Under the pieces are notes generated by a model. It saw nothing but the letters and a program-made list of their open reading frames with translations. It was not told where the DNA came from and ran no database searches. DNA of 12,931 bases from an uncultured Caulobacteraceae bacterium (GTDB lineage Bacteria; Pseudomonadota; Alphaproteobacteria; Caulobacterales; TH1-2). Both the position numbers and the translations under genes were made by a program. The stretch covers positions 1-12,931 of the forward strand of contig CALBST010000279.1 in assembly GCA_937967425.1 (NCBI GenBank), written 5' to 3'. Positions 12,877 through 12,931 of the stretch are shown here, in pieces (the first letter of the stretch is position 1; every line of letters starts with the position of its first letter).

Positions 12877-12895
12877 TGGTGCCTGGGGCCGGAAT
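12877..12895 (+). repeat. attR core: 3' end of the intact tRNA-Phe
   Basis: This is the second exact copy of TGGTGCCTGGGGCCGGAAT and forms the last 19 bases of tRNA-Phe on the minus strand, from the T-stem through the acceptor and CCA. Integration therefore leaves the tRNA sequence intact. The integrase gene starts about 195 bases away. Confidence 0.9.
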
Positions 12896-12931
12896 CGAAC
12901 CAGCGACACGCGGATTTTCAATCCGCTGCTC
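12877..12931 (-). tRNA. tRNA-Phe(GAA), 3' part, cut by window end
   Basis: Read on the minus strand from the window end, the sequence gives an anticodon stem GCGGA/TCCGC with loop TTGAAAA (anticodon GAA). A GTGTC variable loop, a T-arm GCTGG-TTCGATT-CCGGC, the 3' acceptor strand CCCAGGC, the discriminator A and encoded CCA follow. The 5' acceptor and most of the D arm lie beyond the window. The overall sequence resembles alphaproteobacterial tRNA-Phe. It is the attachment site of the element. Confidence 0.93.

Larger units (their letters stand above)
50..12895. mobile_element. Integrated capsid-forming satellite-like element at tRNA-Phe
   Basis: The element is bounded by two identical 19-base copies of the tRNA-Phe 3' end (50-68 and 12877-12895), giving a predicted circle of about 12,827 bp. 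It carries a tyrosine integrase, an excisionase-like HTH protein, a RepA-like helicase, a candidate origin, both terminase subunits, portal, protease/capsid fusion, gpW-like joiner and decoration protein. I find no tail tube, tape measure, baseplate, fibre, holin, endolysin or CI-like repressor. Most genes overlap by a few bases and none is visibly frameshifted. This gene set agrees with the known class of capsid-forming phage-inducible chromosomal islands, which make heads but borrow helper tails. A deletion-derived prophage is the alternative; the small size, intact att and arm sites and intact reading frames argue against it. Confidence 0.8.

Noticed and set aside
1..12931. Gene transfer agent cluster
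   Set aside because: Alphaproteobacterial GTAs include tail genes, lack an integrase and att repeats, and do not carry a replication module; this element differs in all three.

Overview
This window holds what looks like a complete, compact integrated element of about 12.8 kb in a GC-rich bacterial chromosome. The host is most likely an alphaproteobacterium, judging from the tRNA-Phe sequence and general gene style; I cannot name a genus. The right edge is the 3' part of a tRNA-Phe(GAA) gene on the minus strand. Its last 19 bases, including the encoded CCA, are repeated exactly at 50-68. These two copies bound the element, and a tyrosine integrase is encoded just inside the tRNA end. Only about 50 bases of host sequence are visible on the left.

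Layout, left to right: attL with a second degenerate att-like copy and tandem integrase arm-type sites (50-160); a small three-helix membrane protein on the minus strand (260-562); then a long plus-strand series. This begins with an unrecognised protein with a possible HTH (830-1375), a lambda-type portal (1375-2748), a prohead protease/major capsid protein fusion with a strong internal in-frame start (2738-4564), a gpW-like head-tail joining protein (4564-4788), a DUF2190-type capsid decoration protein (4807-5172) and an AlpA/excisionase-like HTH protein (5172-5456). After a strong GC hairpin come an unrecognised basic coiled-coil protein (5599-6105) and a RepA-like hexameric ATPase/helicase (6102-7196). 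An iteron and cruciform region (7196-7328) follows, probably an origin or a terminase recognition site. Next are a short terminase small subunit (7470-7826), a full GpA-family large terminase (7819-9642), two zinc-ribbon/basic-repeat proteins (9639-9896 and 9880-10467), a cytoplasmic trypsin-like protease (10539-11462) and, convergently, the integrase (11472-12683).

Interpretation: the element encodes capsid, portal, packaging, replication and integration functions. It has no recognisable tail, tape measure, baseplate, receptor-binding, lysis or CI-type repressor gene. All its genes appear open and tightly coupled, so it does not look like a decaying prophage. The best match to known biology is a capsid-forming phage satellite (cf-PICI-like), which builds its own head, packages its own DNA and takes tails from a helper phage. 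The gene order is unusual: replication genes and the candidate origin sit between the capsid genes and the terminase genes. The probable cargo genes next to the ends (membrane protein, trypsin-like protease) are candidates for anti-phage or helper-interaction functions. All product calls come from reading the sequence; no database search was run.
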